A DNA stretch of 48,491 nt from an uncultured Veillonella sp. (GCA_900549845.1 URPT01000001.1:1-48491), one strand, 5' to 3'. Counted from the first letter of the stretch, positions 32,276 through 41,733 are shown. Notes: generated by a model from the sequence alone, not told the origin. Numbers and translations are program-made.

Positions 32276-32457
32276 TTGCCCTTGAAAGTGACTGTTGAGC
32301 ATATGCATCAGGCTTTATTGTTAGTAAACTGATGGACACAAATTTGAGGTTGATGTGATCCATAGATAGGAAAGCTTTGGTGGTGTATAAGCATAACAAT
32401 TGTAGGTACGGTGCGCTGTTTCTCGGTATGGTTTCGAGTTGAAAAGGAGGCACATAT

Positions 32458-34620
32458 ATGTCTGACAAAAAGACTTCAAAGGATGCTGAACGCGATCTAT
32501 TAGCTCCTGTATCCTTTGATGAATTTGAGAAACCTACGTATGAACAATGGCAGGCAGAGGTTGAAAAGGCGTTAAAGGGTGGCGACTTCCACAAGAAGAT
32601 GTTCACGAAAACCTATGAAGGTATTACGTTGCAGCCGATTTACACACCTGCATTACATGCAGAAGCAATTCCGAAGGGCGTATACCCTGGGGCAGGTGAG
32701 TTCCTACGTGGCACTAAGGCAAGTGGTTATATTAAAGACTCTTGGGGTGTATCCCAATATGTAGATGACTCTTTGCCTAAAGATGCTAATCATGCAAGTT
32801 TATACGAGATTGTAAAAGGTGGCACCATCCACAACATCCGCCTAGATGAAGCAACACGTCATGATCAAGACGTGCAAGTAGGCGCATCTGTTGGCGTTGG
32901 TGGTACATCTGTATCCACCATGGATGACTGCAAACAATTGATTGACCGCTTCAATTTGAAGGAAAATCCTTTGTACATTGAAACTGGTGCTTCTGCGGCC
33001 ATCTTGCTTGGCATGTTAGCGGCTACAGTGAAAGGTGCTAAAAAACAAACGTCTGATTTGAAAGGTCTTGTTGGTGCCGACCCTATCGGTGTTTTGGCGA
33101 AAGATGGTGCTTTGCACATTTCCTTAGATACAGCCTTTGATGAAATGGCACATACTGTTGTATGGGCTAAAGAACAGGCGCCAGAGCTTAAAACCGTGCT
33201 CGTATCCGGCGATGTTTACGCTAATGGCGGCGCTAACGATGTGCAAGAGGTTGCCTATGCATTGGCAACAGCTGTGTGCTATGTGCGTCAATTAGCACAA
33301 CGCAACATCGATATTCACACCATTGCTAAGAGCATGATGTTCACATTCTCCCTAGGGGCTAACTTCTTTATGGAAATTGCTAAATTACGTGCCTTGCGCG
33401 TACTTTGGGCTCGCATTATGGAAGCATTCGGTGCCGAAGAAGCGGACCGCGCTGTTCATGTACACGGCAGAACATCTGCTTTCACAAAAACTGTATACGA
33501 CCCATATGTAAACTTGTTGCGCAATACAACACAAGCATTCTCTGGCGTTGTAGGCGGTTTGAACAGCCTTGAAGTATCTCCATTTGACCAGCCAATTCGC
33601 AAAGCAGACGATTTCTCTCGCCGTATTGCCCGTAACATCCAAGTTATGTTGCAAACTGAATTCGAGTTGCGCCAACCTGTGGACCCTGTAGGCGGTTCCT
33701 GGTATGTGGAAACATTGGCTGCTGAACTCTGTGAAAAAATCTGGGCTGAGTTCCAAACTATCGAAGCTAAAGGCGGCATTATCGCTGCATTGAAAGAAGG
33801 CTATCCTCAAGCTCAAGTGAAAGCCATCCTCGATGAACGCTTTAAGAACCTTGCATTCCGTAAGGACGTAGCCGTTGGTAACAACATGTATGCAAACATG
33901 ACGGAAGAATTGCTAGATCCAAAACCAGAAAATCAAGAAACATTGCGTCAAAAACGAGCTGCTCAAATCGATGAGTACTTGGCAGGTGCAGAGGCTGATG
34001 CGGTTGTGAAAGCACAGGCTACTCTAGAAGCAAGTACAACAGAACCAGGTGCGTTGATTGGCCTCATCGAACTTGGGGCATTACAAAAATTGACAATCCG
34101 CCAAATCCGTAAGGCTTTAGATGCCGGCGATATTGCTTCTGAAACAATCGAACCAATTACAGCACATCGCTGGACTGAACAATTCGAAGCCCTCCGTATG
34201 CGCACTGAAGCATATAAACAACGTACGAAAGATAATGTGAAGGTATTCTTGGCTAATATGGGCCCAATTCCTCAACATAAACCTCGTGCGGACTTCTCCA
34301 CAGGCTTCTTCGAAGTAGGTGCTTTTGAAGTTATTAAAAATGATGGCCATGAAACAACGGCTGATGCGGCGAAGGCTGCTCGTGAAAGTGGTGCCGATGT
34401 TGTCGTTATCTGTTCCACAGATGATACATATCCAGAATTAGTACCACCACTCGCTAAAGAGTTGAAAGAAACTATGCCGAATGTAACAGTTATTTTGGCA
34501 GGGGCGCCTCCTAAGGACCTTGAGCCTGTATACCGTGAAGCTGGCGTAGACGACTTCATTTCCGTTCGTGCAAATTGCTACGAAATCTTACATACGTTAC
34601 AAGATAAGAAAGGGATGTGA
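32458..34620 (+). CDS. mutA: Methylmalonyl-CoA mutase small subunit
   Basis: The 720-residue non-catalytic partner of the heterodimeric adenosylcobalamin-dependent mutase, which interconverts succinyl-CoA and methylmalonyl-CoA in propionate formation. Recognised by the MCM barrel landmarks FDEFEKPTYEQWQAEVEKAL, GKDANH-like DDSLPKDANHASLYEIVKGG, SLGANFFMEIAKLRALRVLW and PVDPVGGSWYVETLAAELCE, and by a C-terminal Rossmann domain. In the latter the cobalamin motif is incomplete: D629-G-H631-E-T-T, lacking the final glycine of DxHxxG, as expected for the subunit that does not bind B12. It is the first gene of the riboswitch-controlled operon. GGAGG precedes the ATG; mutB starts 5 bases after the stop. 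Confidence 0.93.
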   Translation: MSDKKTSKDAERDLLAPVSFDEFEKPTYEQWQAEVEKALKGGDFHKKMFTKTYEGITLQPIYTPALHAEAIPKGVYPGAGEFLRGTKASGYIKDSWGVSQYVDDSLPKDANHASLYEIVKGGTIHNIRLDEATRHDQDVQVGASVGVGGTSVSTMDDCKQLIDRFNLKENPLYIETGASAAILLGMLAATVKGAKKQTSDLKGLVGADPIGVLAKDGALHISLDTAFDEMAHTVVWAKEQAPELKTVLVSGDVYANGGANDVQEVAYALATAVCYVRQLAQRNIDIHTIAKSMMFTFSLGANFFMEIAKLRALRVLWARIMEAFGAEEADRAVHVHGRTSAFTKTVYDPYVNLLRNTTQAFSGVVGGLNSLEVSPFDQPIRKADDFSRRIARNIQVMLQTEFELRQPVDPVGGSWYVETLAAELCEKIWAEFQTIEAKGGIIAALKEGYPQAQVKAILDERFKNLAFRKDVAVGNNMYANMTEELLDPKPENQETLRQKRAAQIDEYLAGAEADAVVKAQATLEASTTEPGALIGLIELGALQKLTIRQIRKALDAGDIASETIEPITAHRWTEQFEALRMRTEAYKQRTKDNVKVFLANMGPIPQHKPRADFSTGFFEVGAFEVIKNDGHETTADAAKAARESGADVVVICSTDDTYPELVPPLAKELKETMPNVTVILAGAPPKDLEPVYREAGVDDFISVRANCYEILHTLQDKKGM

Positions 34621-34624
34621 GCTC

Positions 34625-36814
34625 ATGTTTAAAAATCCAGACTTCTCCTCTCTTGGCTTGGGATCTCAGTCGCCGACATCTCGCGATGCATGGCTTGCTG
34701 AACTTCAAAAAGAAACAGGAAAAAGCTTTGAAGATTTATATAATACGACAATGGAGCAAATCCAACTAAAACCTCTCTACACAGAGATGGATTATGAAGG
34801 AATGACACACCTTGATTACATGGCTGGTGTACCTCCATTCTTGCGTGGACCTTATTCCACAATGTACGTAACTCGTCCTTGGACAGTACGTCAGTACGCT
34901 GGTTTCTCCACAGCCGAAGAATCCAATGCATTCTATCGTCGTAACTTGGCAGCGGGCCAAAAAGGTTTGTCTATCGCCTTTGACCTTGCCACACACCGTG
35001 GTTACGACTCCGACCATCCTCGCGTAGTAGGTGACGTTGGTAAAGCCGGTGTTGCGGTAGACTCCATCCTCGATATGGAAATTCTGTTCTCCGGTATTCC
35101 TCTCGACCAAATGTCCGTATCCATGACAATGAACGGCGCCGTATTGCCTGTCATGGCGTTCTATATCCTAGCTGGTGAAGAACAAGGCGTTGATAAAAAG
35201 GTTATGGCTGGTACGATCCAAAATGATATCTTGAAAGAGTTCATGGTACGTAATACCTATATTTACCCTCCAGCTACGTCCATGCGCATCATCGGTGATA
35301 TCTTTGCGTACACATCCCAGTACATGCCTAAGTTCAACAGTATCTCCATTTCTGGCTACCATATGCAAGAAGCAGGCGCTACGGCAGATATCGAATTAGG
35401 TTACACATTGGCCGATGGTCTTGAATACATCCGTACCGGTGTAAATGCAGGCCTTCATGTAGATAAATTTGCGCCACGGTTGTCCTTCTTCTGGGCAATC
35501 GGTAAAAACTACTTCATGGAAGTAGCAAAAATGCGTGCAGCTCGTATGTTGTGGGCTAAGATTATTAAGAGCTTCGGTTCTGAAAATCCAAAATCCATGG
35601 CACTTCGTACACATAGTCAAACATCTGGTTGGTCCTTAACAGAACAAGATCCATTCAATAACGTGGCTCGTACATGTATGGAAGCGATGGGCGCTGCATT
35701 GGGCCATACGCAATCCCTACATACGAATGCGCTTGATGAAGCGATTGCGTTGCCTACGGACTTCTCTGCTCGTATTGCCCGTAATACTCAGCTTTACATT
35801 CAAGATGAAACTAAGGTATGTAAGGTTATCGACCCATGGGGCGGTTCCTACTACGTAGAAGCCTTGACTGATGAATTGATTCGCCGTGCTTGGGGTCATA
35901 TCCAAGAAATCGAATCCCTTGGCGGTATGGCGAAAGCGATTGATACTGGTCTTCCTAAGATGCGTATCGAAGAAGCGGCAGCTCGTCGCCAAGCTCGTAT
36001 CGACTCTGGCCGTGAAGCAATTATTGGTATCAATAAATATCGTCTAGATAAAGAAGATCCATTGGATATCCTCGACGTAGATAACACGGCTGTACGAGAA
36101 GCGCAAATCCGTCGTCTCGAACAATTGCGTGCTAACCGTGATGAAGATAAGGTTCAATCCTGTCTCGAAGCGATTACCAATGCTACAGAATCTGGGGAAG
36201 GCAACTTGCTTGCTCTTGCCCTTGAAGCTGCTCGTGCTCGTGCATCCTTAGGTGAAATTTCCTTTGCTGTTGAAAAAGTTTGCGGCCGTCATAAAGCGGT
36301 TATCCGCTCTATTTCCGGTGTATACTCCAGTGAATATGAAGATGACGATGTTATCAAAGAAGTACGTCAAATGGCGGATGACTTTGAAGAACTCGAAGGT
36401 CGTCGCCCTCGTATCATGATTGCGAAGATGGGCCAAGACGGTCATGACCGTGGTGCCAAAGTTATCGCTACATCCTTCGCGGATATGGGCTTTGACGTGG
36501 ATATCGGACCTTTGTTCCAAACTCCAGAAGAAACAGCACAAGATGCGGTGGATAATGACGTTCACATTGTCGGCTTCAGTTCTCTTGCGGCAGGTCACAA
36601 AACATTGTTACCTCAACTTGTGGAAGAGCTCAACAAACGAGGTCGTGGAGATATTTTGGTTGCCATTGGTGGCGTAATCCCTGCTCAGGACTATGAATTC
36701 CTACGCGAACATGGCGCAGTGGCTATCTTTGGCCCTGGTACAGTCTTGCCTGTAGCGGCTAAGAAATTGCTAGAAACATTGACTAGTCACGTTCAAGACG
36801 AGTCTAATGACTGA
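34625..36814 (+). CDS. mutB: Methylmalonyl-CoA mutase large (catalytic) subunit
   Basis: A 729-residue catalytic subunit. The TIM-barrel part has the substrate signature PPFLRGPYSTMYVTRPWTVRQYAGFS and LSIAFDLATHRGYDSDHPRVVGDVG (in parts), then QEAGATADIELGYTLADG and RTHSQTSGWSLTEQDPFNNV. The C-terminal domain carries the base-off cobalamin motif G603-Q-D605-G-H607-D-R-G610, with H607 as lower cobalt ligand. It forms the active heterodimer with MutA and is essential for succinate-to-propionate flow. The ATG at 34625 lies four bases after the mutA stop. The gene ends by overlapping the meaB start by 8 bases. Codons are highly biased, indicating strong expression. Confidence 0.95.
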   Translation: MFKNPDFSSLGLGSQSPTSRDAWLAELQKETGKSFEDLYNTTMEQIQLKPLYTEMDYEGMTHLDYMAGVPPFLRGPYSTMYVTRPWTVRQYAGFSTAEESNAFYRRNLAAGQKGLSIAFDLATHRGYDSDHPRVVGDVGKAGVAVDSILDMEILFSGIPLDQMSVSMTMNGAVLPVMAFYILAGEEQGVDKKVMAGTIQNDILKEFMVRNTYIYPPATSMRIIGDIFAYTSQYMPKFNSISISGYHMQEAGATADIELGYTLADGLEYIRTGVNAGLHVDKFAPRLSFFWAIGKNYFMEVAKMRAARMLWAKIIKSFGSENPKSMALRTHSQTSGWSLTEQDPFNNVARTCMEAMGAALGHTQSLHTNALDEAIALPTDFSARIARNTQLYIQDETKVCKVIDPWGGSYYVEALTDELIRRAWGHIQEIESLGGMAKAIDTGLPKMRIEEAAARRQARIDSGREAIIGINKYRLDKEDPLDILDVDNTAVREAQIRRLEQLRANRDEDKVQSCLEAITNATESGEGNLLALALEAARARASLGEISFAVEKVCGRHKAVIRSISGVYSSEYEDDDVIKEVRQMADDFEELEGRRPRIMIAKMGQDGHDRGAKVIATSFADMGFDVDIGPLFQTPEETAQDAVDNDVHIVGFSSLAAGHKTLLPQLVEELNKRGRGDILVAIGGVIPAQDYEFLREHGAVAIFGPGTVLPVAAKKLLETLTSHVQDESND

Positions 36815-38060
36815 TAACAAACGGCCTACCCCGGACGCATTGCATACGACTCAGGATGCTACCTTCACCACTAGTGAAGGTAAGGCCCCTGAATTAGGTG
36901 TAAAAAATGCAAATGCCGAGGGTAGTACCTATCGTCCCGACTGGGTGCCAGAAGAAGCGAAGAAAGATGACACTTATGCGTGTCACGTAATGAAAGGCGT
37001 CAAGGAAATGCATGACGGCCTCTTATCTAGTTCAGCTCATCTGGCTCCAGCGGTACGTCCCGTACAGCGGCGAAAGAAGTTAACTGTCGCTGATTATGTA
37101 CGCGGTATCGAGCAGGGGGACCGCGTTATACTTTCACGGGCTATTACGTTAGTAGAAAGTAATAATAAGGAACACTTTAAATTAGCTCAACAAGTATTGC
37201 AAGCTATATTGCCTCGCACGGGCAAGGCGTTGCGCATCGGTATTACTGGTGTGCCTGGGGCCGGTAAAAGTACATTTATTGAAGCCTTTGGCAATATGCT
37301 CATTGAAGCAGGTTACAAGGTAGCCGTACTTGCTGTAGACCCTACAAGCCAAGTTACAAAGGGAAGTATCTTGGGTGATAAAACGCGGATGGAAACATTG
37401 ACGAAACATCCTGACGCGTATATTCGTCCGTCGCCAGCAGGCGGTACACTAGGCGGTGTAGCTCGTAAAAGTAGAGAGACCATGCTACTTTGCGAGGCTG
37501 CTGGGTACGATATCATTCTCGTCGAAACCGTTGGTGTTGGGCAAAGTGAAGTTACCGTACGTTCCATGGTAGACTTCTTTATGCTCATCGTATTAACTGG
37601 TGCAGGCGATGAATTACAAGGCATCAAAAAAGGCGTTATGGAACTGGCCGATGCTATTGTGGTCAACAAGGCTGATGGGGATAACCTCAAGCGCGCTCTC
37701 ATCGCTCGTAGCGATTACGATCGGATGTTGCATTACATTCGTCCTGCTACGGAAAAATGGAAAACCCAAGCCTACACTTGCTCAGCCGTTACAAAGGATG
37801 GCCTCGATGAATTGTGGGATGTGATCCAAGAATTTACTGAACAAGGCAAAGAAAATGGGGTCTTCTTAAAACGCCGTCAAGAACAATCCCTCCGTTGGGT
37901 ACGCGATATGATTGACGAACACTTGCACAACCTATTCTTTAATAATGTCGTCATTCAAGGTCGTATGGGCGAAGTGGAAGCAGCCGTCTTAGATGGTGAA
38001 ATGAGCGAATCTCAAGCCGTTGAAGAATTAATTGGCGTTTTCGATAAGTCCATTAAATAA
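36807..38060 (+). CDS. meaB: MeaB/ArgK GTPase chaperone of methylmalonyl-CoA mutase
   Basis: A 417-residue G3E-type GTPase that loads and protects the mutase cofactor. Motifs: P-loop G148-V-P-G-A-G-K-S155, DPTSQVTKGSILGDKTRME, SPAGGTLGGVA, ETVGVGQSEV and VNKADGDN for guanine binding. Typical MeaB proteins are about 330 residues; this one has some 85 extra N-terminal residues, polar and low in hydrophobicity, before the conserved LTVADYVRGIEQGDRVILSR. The ATG overlaps the end of mutB by 8 bases with no strong ribosome site, so coupling by termination-reinitiation is likely. A later start, such as Met62, cannot be excluded, but no ribosome site favours it. Last gene of the operon, with a strong terminator downstream. 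Confidence 0.9.
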   Translation: MTDNKRPTPDALHTTQDATFTTSEGKAPELGVKNANAEGSTYRPDWVPEEAKKDDTYACHVMKGVKEMHDGLLSSSAHLAPAVRPVQRRKKLTVADYVRGIEQGDRVILSRAITLVESNNKEHFKLAQQVLQAILPRTGKALRIGITGVPGAGKSTFIEAFGNMLIEAGYKVAVLAVDPTSQVTKGSILGDKTRMETLTKHPDAYIRPSPAGGTLGGVARKSRETMLLCEAAGYDIILVETVGVGQSEVTVRSMVDFFMLIVLTGAGDELQGIKKGVMELADAIVVNKADGDNLKRALIARSDYDRMLHYIRPATEKWKTQAYTCSAVTKDGLDELWDVIQEFTEQGKENGVFLKRRQEQSLRWVRDMIDEHLHNLFFNNVVIQGRMGEVEAAVLDGEMSESQAVEELIGVFDKSIK

Positions 38061-38159
38061 GTAGATAGCTACATACCTATTTGATAAGCTGGCATAACTT
38101 ATCTATTAAGACACTCCGATTAGCTATCATACTGATTTAGACATATAAGATGTATCCAG

Positions 38160-38224
38160 AAAAGGCATAGTATAAACATTACTATTGGGTTTACCCCAAT
38201 GGAGATGTATACTATGCCTTTTTA
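38160..38224 (+). terminator. Terminator of the mut operon
   Basis: AAAAGGCATAGTATA (38160-38174) pairs perfectly with TATACTATGCCTTTT (38208-38222). The loop carries an extra ATTGGG-TTTA-CCCCAAT hairpin. T-run follows. Confidence 0.85.
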
Positions 38225-38357
38225 TGTGCTTGTGAAAGCATATTCATGAAACAAATTTCATAAAAAATACGGTTGATACTTTCATAAATAACATATATGA
38301 TATATAATTTAATCATAAACTGTTACTTGTGTGTGTGATTTAAATGAGAGGGTCATT

Positions 38358-39248
38358 ATGAAACCACTAGTAAAGAAAATGTTAACAGCCGTATTGTGTG
38401 CATCTACTCTAACAGCTCCATTATTTTTGAGTGGTTGTAGTTTTTCTAAGATTGCCAATGGGGTGCAGCAAGGCGCTCAAAAGGCATCGCAAAAAGACAT
38501 TCAAGTCTTTAATCAGTATATTGAAGCAGTTGGTAATTTTAACAGTGGTACCGTACGCTTTGGATATGCTATTAATCCTTCCATTCAAAAACTAAGAGAG
38601 GGTCAACATTTATCAAGCTTTATGGCACCAAAGTTTGATAGCTTACAACAAAAATTACAAGCCGCTAAAGATGCTGGCGTGCCATATGATGATATGAAGG
38701 AACCTCTTGATAACGTATTAGCCGTATTAAAGGACATTGTACCAGTAGCAAATGAATTGGATACGTACTACCAAACTAATTCATATCAAGCAGATAATTA
38801 TGCTAAGGAACAACAATTAGGACCTAAATACGTTCAACTATATGATCAATTCTATGCAGCATATAATCAGTTAGACGCAGTAATTCACAAACATAATACG
38901 GAAAATCAACAAGAACAGTTGAAAGAACTTAAAGATTCCGGTAAGAAAAATGCAGCTGCTGCTCAAGAAGTTCATTTACGTTTAACTGCATTATTGGATA
39001 GCTTTGAAGAAGGCAAGCAAATCGATGTAAATGCGGCGAACCAAGAGTTGCAAGGAATCATGGATGTATCCAGTAGCATTACTAGTCCGGACTATAACTC
39101 TGCTAAAAATCATTTGAATACAACTATTGGTAGAATTCGTACATTCTTAGGTGACCAAACAGCTGATCATTACAATGATATGATTGAATCCTACAATAGC
39201 TTTATTGGCAGTGTAAATCGCTTGGATATGAATAAACTTGATAAATAA
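38358..39248 (+). CDS. DUF3829-like lipoprotein, paralog 2
   Basis: A 296-residue lipoprotein: MKPLVKKMLTAVLCAST then lipobox FLSGC. It is the paralog of 29754-30656, sharing long spans: GVPYDDMKEPLDNVL, DNYAKEQQLGPKYVQLYDQF, DSGKKNAAAAQEVHLRLTAL and a Y-N-x-Y/F C-terminal motif near ESYNSFIGSVNRLDMNKLDK. It is alpha-helical with coiled-coil character. Family function unknown. The ATG at 38358 is preceded by GAGAGGGTC; an in-frame upstream start at 38331 would not improve the signal peptide. A small membrane-protein gene follows 50 bases later and may be in the same unit. Confidence 0.82.
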   Translation: MKPLVKKMLTAVLCASTLTAPLFLSGCSFSKIANGVQQGAQKASQKDIQVFNQYIEAVGNFNSGTVRFGYAINPSIQKLREGQHLSSFMAPKFDSLQQKLQAAKDAGVPYDDMKEPLDNVLAVLKDIVPVANELDTYYQTNSYQADNYAKEQQLGPKYVQLYDQFYAAYNQLDAVIHKHNTENQQEQLKELKDSGKKNAAAAQEVHLRLTALLDSFEEGKQIDVNAANQELQGIMDVSSSITSPDYNSAKNHLNTTIGRIRTFLGDQTADHYNDMIESYNSFIGSVNRLDMNKLDK

Positions 39249-39298
39249 TATCTAATCGTATATACCATGTTATGTAATGTTAGGAGAGGAACATTTAA

Positions 39299-39556
39299 AT
39301 GAGCAAGAAAATGTTATTACCCGTTGGTATAGTTGTTTTGATTATAGGTATTGTTATCCTATTATTAAATCCAGATCCATCTACAACGAATTTGGAAATT
39401 GCAAGAAACGCTACTAATGCACGAGACGCAGCTAAAGCGATTTCTTCTAATAATCAAACCTATGCATGGATGTATTCCCTTGGTATGTTCTTTACTGGTT
39501 TTGGCGTGTCCTTAACAATCGGTGGCATACTTGTGAAATTCCTTAAAAAAGATTAA
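39299..39556 (+). CDS. Small two-helix membrane protein
   Basis: An 85-residue protein with a first helix at about residues 6-24 (LPVGIVVLIIGIVILLLN), a polar Asn/Ala-rich loop (IARNATNARDAAKAISSNNQ) and a second helix near 57-80 (SLGMFFTGFGVSLTIGGILV), ending in FLKKD. No family recognised. AGGAGAGGAAC precedes the ATG. It is probably co-transcribed with the DUF3829-like lipoprotein gene just upstream, and the two end at a common terminator. Function unknown. Confidence 0.72.
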   Translation: MSKKMLLPVGIVVLIIGIVILLLNPDPSTTNLEIARNATNARDAAKAISSNNQTYAWMYSLGMFFTGFGVSLTIGGILVKFLKKD

Positions 39557-39626
39557 TAGGATGTAAGAGATTATAAGCCTCCTAGGTTGAATTTAATCTG
39601 GACTATAGCTAAATCAAGATTACATT

Positions 39627-39673
39627 AAAGGCTATACTAATATGTGTATCACTATTAGTATAGCCTTTTTTTG
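39627..39673 (+). terminator. Terminator before exbB
   Basis: AAAGGCTATACTAAT (39627-39641) pairs perfectly with ATTAGTATAGCCTTT (39654-39668), followed by TTTTG. Confidence 0.87.
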
Positions 39674-39757
39674 TCCCATACATATTTTTAGATGCCTTAA
39701 AACGTGATATAATTAACTCTAATGGGGCCTAGAGGGTAACGGCTTTTGGAGGTTAGT

Positions 39758-40363
39758 ATGAGTAGCATAGCGCATTTATTTGTGGCTGGTGGATTTGTAA
39801 TGTATCCGCTAGTAATTTTTTTGCTCTTTGCGTTGATGATTGGCATTGAGCGTATCGTTTTATATCGCAAGTTTACAAAGGACTTGCGTCGCTTTAATAA
39901 GGTATTAGAAAAGAACCAAAGCTGGGTTATGTTGCCGAGCGTGTTGGAACGTGACACATTGGAGCTAGGCTCTTTGTTTGCCCGTGCCATTCGCAGTGCG
40001 AAGAACTACAATAGTTTGGAAAATCGTTTGCAAGATATCGTATCCTATGCAGATGAGCGCTTGAAACGCGGCCTTAGCTGGCTTAGCATGATCGTAACCA
40101 TGGCTCCACTATTGGGCTTGTTGGGTACCGTGCTTGGCATGATTCGCGCCTTTGCTGTCGTAGGAGGCGATATTGGTGCTCCTACTATTATTACTGGTGG
40201 TGTATCCGAAGCCTTGGTAGCAACGGCAACCGGCTTGACGGTAGCCATCATTGCACTAGGCTTTCACAGTTACTGTGCGGCAAAGGTCAACGATTCTATT
40301 ACTACATTAGAGCATGAGTGTGGTAATATCCTCGATGCGTACAACGAGGAACATGATATATGA
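39758..40363 (+). CDS. exbB: ExbB-type proton-channel subunit (MotA/TolQ/ExbB)
   Basis: A 201-residue inner-membrane protein with three helices (about 12-32, 115-140, 150-175). The family motif appears as LSMIVTMAPLLGLLGTVLGMIRAF (in parts) and GGVSEALVATATGLTVAIIA. ExbB forms the pentameric channel that uses the proton gradient to energise TonB. The ATG at 39758 is preferred: GGAGG lies just before it, and an in-frame TTG at 39746 lies inside that site. Its stop overlaps the exbD start by four bases. The set exbB-exbD-tonB implies an outer membrane with TonB-dependent receptors, none of which is in this window. Confidence 0.9.
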   Translation: MSSIAHLFVAGGFVMYPLVIFLLFALMIGIERIVLYRKFTKDLRRFNKVLEKNQSWVMLPSVLERDTLELGSLFARAIRSAKNYNSLENRLQDIVSYADERLKRGLSWLSMIVTMAPLLGLLGTVLGMIRAFAVVGGDIGAPTIITGGVSEALVATATGLTVAIIALGFHSYCAAKVNDSITTLEHECGNILDAYNEEHDI

Positions 40364-40764
40364 GACGACGCACATTAGGGGTTAAAAAAGAACCAACCAT
40401 CATGATTATCCCTATGATCGATATCGTATTCTTCTTATTGGTATTTTTCATGGTGGGTACGCTGTACATGAATACAGAGCAGCAAATTCCTCTAAATTTG
40501 CCATCTGCATCTACATCTACGGCAAAATCTATCGAGCCTATTACGATTACCTTAACTACAACGCATACGTTATATATTGATAATCAGGAAATTTCTTCGG
40601 AACGCTTGGCGGAAGAGGTGCGGTCTATCGTTAAACAAGCACCGCGACAAGCCTTTGTTATCCGTGCATCTAAGGATGTATACTACAGCGAGGTTATCGC
40701 TCTGTTAGATATGCTCAAGGTTAATGGCGCTAAATATATTAGTGTCGCAACAGAACGGAAGTGA
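40360..40764 (+). CDS. exbD: ExbD-type subunit
   Basis: A 134-residue protein with one N-terminal helix and a periplasmic domain. The helix begins I-I-P-M-I-D21-I-V-F-F-L-L-V-F-F-M-V; D21 corresponds to the essential Asp25 of E. coli ExbD that carries protons. The periplasmic part (ITLTTTHTLYIDNQEISSER then RQAFVIRASKDVYYSEVIAL) is typical. The gene overlaps exbB by four bases (ATGA) and is followed by tonB after four bases, so the three are one operon. Confidence 0.9.
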   Translation: MRRRTLGVKKEPTIMIIPMIDIVFFLLVFFMVGTLYMNTEQQIPLNLPSASTSTAKSIEPITITLTTTHTLYIDNQEISSERLAEEVRSIVKQAPRQAFVIRASKDVYYSEVIALLDMLKVNGAKYISVATERK

Positions 40765-40768
40765 TTCT

Positions 40769-41602
40769 ATGTTTGAATCGCATTATTTGAAACCGTTCAT
40801 CGTGTCCTTAGGTATTACGACGATACTCGTATCTGGGATGGGGCTTTCCTTGCGAGGTATGGCAGGTACTGGGGCAGCTCACGATGCGGCTGAAATTAGC
40901 TTTGACTTGCCTGATGATAGTGAAAGTAGCGCAGAGGTAGCAGAACCGACGCCACAACCTGAGGAAAAGGTTGCCCCCGCAGAGGCAGATCCTGAACGGG
41001 CAGCACCAAAACCTCAATCTCAGTCACAACCTATGGTGGCGGCTGTGACGTCTGATGAAAATGAACGAACTAAAACATTAGATACAAATGCTAGTGCACC
41101 AGAGCAACGACGAGAGTGGGCTATTCCTAAAGCCATCGAATCTGAAGCAGCTGGTGTAGAACAAGCGGTTGTAACTCATGACAAACAATCAAAACCGAAA
41201 GAGGCTCCTATGGGGAAGGATGTTACATCTGACCCTAATGCCAATGGTGATGGTCGTACGGAATCAGCTGATTTATCATTCCTATCAGATCTTGCGTGGA
41301 GCTTGTTGACGCCTGGTCAGCAAGAGTTATTACGACAACCAGCGATTAATCCAAGCGCATATCTTCGTCGTGTCCAAGAACAAGGTGCGAGATCTTCTGT
41401 AACGGGTACTGTTACGGTGAAGGTGAACTTTGGCGAAGATGGCCATGTCATCGTTGCTCAGAATACACCGCGCATCGTGGTGGACGGCGTACCGCCTGAT
41501 GTGATGGAAGAGGCGTTGCGCATTGTTAAAACCAGTGGCAGCATCGTCAACAACTCTGGACGCATACAAACCTTAACAATCCCTGTCGTTATGGGACAAT
41601 AA
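40769..41602 (+). CDS. tonB: TonB-family energy transducer
   Basis: A 277-residue protein with one N-terminal membrane anchor (about residues 8-28), a long periplasmic linker rich in Pro, Glu, Ala and Gln (residues 50-190; e.g. VAEPTPQPEEKVAPAEADPE), and a C-terminal TonB-like domain (about 205-277; VTGTVTVKVNFGEDGHVIVA, then RIQTLTIPVVMGQ). It lacks the usual Lys-Pro repeats; the linker is acidic. The ATG at 40769 is used; there is only a weak ribosome site, so translation may be coupled to exbD. It should span the periplasm and pull on outer-membrane receptors. Confidence 0.82.
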   Translation: MFESHYLKPFIVSLGITTILVSGMGLSLRGMAGTGAAHDAAEISFDLPDDSESSAEVAEPTPQPEEKVAPAEADPERAAPKPQSQSQPMVAAVTSDENERTKTLDTNASAPEQRREWAIPKAIESEAAGVEQAVVTHDKQSKPKEAPMGKDVTSDPNANGDGRTESADLSFLSDLAWSLLTPGQQELLRQPAINPSAYLRRVQEQGARSSVTGTVTVKVNFGEDGHVIVAQNTPRIVVDGVPPDVMEEALRIVKTSGSIVNNSGRIQTLTIPVVMGQ

Positions 41603-41645
41603 AGAGGCATATCACATACTATGTATGTAAGATATGCCTCTTTTA
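41601..41645 (+). terminator. Terminator of exbB-exbD-tonB
   Basis: AAAGAGGCATATC (41601-41613) pairs perfectly with GATATGCCTCTTT (41631-41643), followed by TACTTTT. It begins within the tonB stop codon. Confidence 0.85.
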
Positions 41646-41733
41646 CTTTTGTAGTATTAGTTATTTGTATCCTGTTATTTATGGTTACCAGATTATTATG
41701 GGAATATAATTAATACGGAAAAACTGTATCCTA

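Noticed and set aside
32045..32332. A 95-codon plus-strand ORF across the riboswitch
   Set aside because: It lies entirely on the cobalamin aptamer and terminator and has no ribosome site or family resemblance.
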